Origin: Pseudomonadota bacterium
Lineage (GTDB): Bacteria; Pseudomonadota; Alphaproteobacteria; Rhodospirillales; Magnetospirillaceae
DNA length: 64,000 bases
Assembly: GCA_021782815.1 (NCBI GenBank)
Contig: JAJXUO010000008.1
Span: forward strand, 1-64,000
Reading direction: 5' to 3'
Positions 63,679 to 64,000 of this stretch are shown in pieces (positions within the stretch are counted from its first letter, which is position 1; each line of letters starts with the position of its first letter). The notes below the pieces were generated by a model. The model was given only the letters and a program-made list of their open reading frames with translations, was not told the DNA's origin and searched no databases. A program made the position numbers and the translations under genes.

Positions 63679-64000
63679 GTGACCGTGAACAGCATGACCG
63701 GCTATGCCCGCGCCCAGGGCCAGGATGCCGCCGTTTCCTGGATCTGGGAGATCAAAACCGTCAACGGACGCGGCCTGGAGCTGCGCACCCGCCTGCCCGG
63801 CGGTTACGATTTTCTCGACCTGCCGGCCCGCGAACTGGTGCAAAAGCGCCTGAAGCGCGGCAGCGTCACCCTGTCGCTCAACATCACCCGTCTGCAGAAG
63901 GCGGCCAACCTCGCCATCAACGAGGATCTGCTGGGGCAATATGCCGCGCTGGCGCAGGCCTGGGCGGCGCGCACCGGTCTGGCCGCCGGTTCGCTCGACG
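63679..64000 (+). CDS. yicC: YicC-family endoribonuclease (5' part, cut by window end)
   Basis: 107 codons are visible. The start is GTG at 63679 with GGAGGG 8 bases upstream; an internal ATG at 63694 is possible. The N-terminus reads VNSMTGYARAQGQ ... WEIKTVNGRGLELRTRLP and later LVQKRLKRGSVTLSLN, matching the conserved YicC_N start (SMTGYAR, E-I-K-x-V-N-x-R). YicC proteins are recently recognised endoribonucleases linked to stationary-phase survival. The gene usually precedes gmk, which would lie beyond the window. Confidence 0.92.
   Translation, partial: MTVNSMTGYARAQGQDAAVSWIWEIKTVNGRGLELRTRLPGGYDFLDLPARELVQKRLKRGSVTLSLNITRLQKAANLAINEDLLGQYAALAQAWAARTGLAAGSLD

Overview
The window is about 64 kb of GC-rich DNA from an alphaproteobacterium, most likely a motile Rhodospirillales member of the Magnetospirillum type. 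This rests on ordinary alphaproteobacterial gene sets (an EipB-like DUF1849 protein, a ChvI-like regulator, CheZ, purQ-purL-bolA-grxD in a row, zapA-6S RNA-5-formyl-THF cyclo-ligase) together with a high density of c-di-GMP and chemotaxis proteins. The genus is an inference. No phage or tRNA gene was seen.

Layout. 1-3.9 kb: C-terminal receiver of a hybrid kinase, an isolated ccoQ, an EAL protein and an HD-GYP response regulator. 3.9-13 kb: a four-gene RND efflux operon with two different permeases (MuxABC-OpmB/MdtABC type). 13-17 kb: an outer-membrane channel-like protein, a long bacteriohemerythrin and a diguanylate cyclase. 17-21 kb: a candidate structured RNA, LysR regulator, thioredoxin reductase, 2-Cys peroxiredoxin and an Lrp regulator. 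21-24 kb: lipoprotein, response regulator and kinase. 24-27 kb: a solute-binding protein translationally coupled to a sensor kinase. 27-31 kb: CheZ and a polar amino-acid ABC transporter. 31-35 kb: two porins around a decayed porin fragment. 36-42 kb: two more HD-GYP proteins, a TPR/ATP-grasp protein and a catalytically degenerate EAL protein. 42-53 kb: housekeeping genes (rpsD, grxD, bolA, purL, purQ, zapA, 6S RNA, fau) interrupted by an MCP, rarD and a ParDE module. 53-64 kb: rnd, a PAS kinase, aspS, eipB, an MCP, an SDR, a HEPN/MNT toxin-antitoxin pair and the start of yicC.

Functional themes. Six genes carry c-di-GMP domains (one GGDEF, two EAL of which one is degenerate, three HD-GYP), and two MCPs plus CheZ point to flagellar taxis. 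The hemerythrin gene directly upstream of the cyclase suggests oxygen- or redox-responsive c-di-GMP synthesis. Envelope transport is strongly represented.

The most unusual content is non-coding. A 145-bp interspersed repeat occurs five times complete, once decayed and possibly once as a mini-copy. It is built of four hairpins whose stems change with compensating substitutions between copies; one copy supplies the stop codon of rarD and one lies just upstream of parD. There is also a candidate ~180-nt structured RNA with a strong terminator, a 103-bp tandem repeat block flanked by an 18-bp perfect direct repeat that includes the stop codon of the degenerate EAL gene, and a ~200-bp element with 20-bp terminal inverted repeats.
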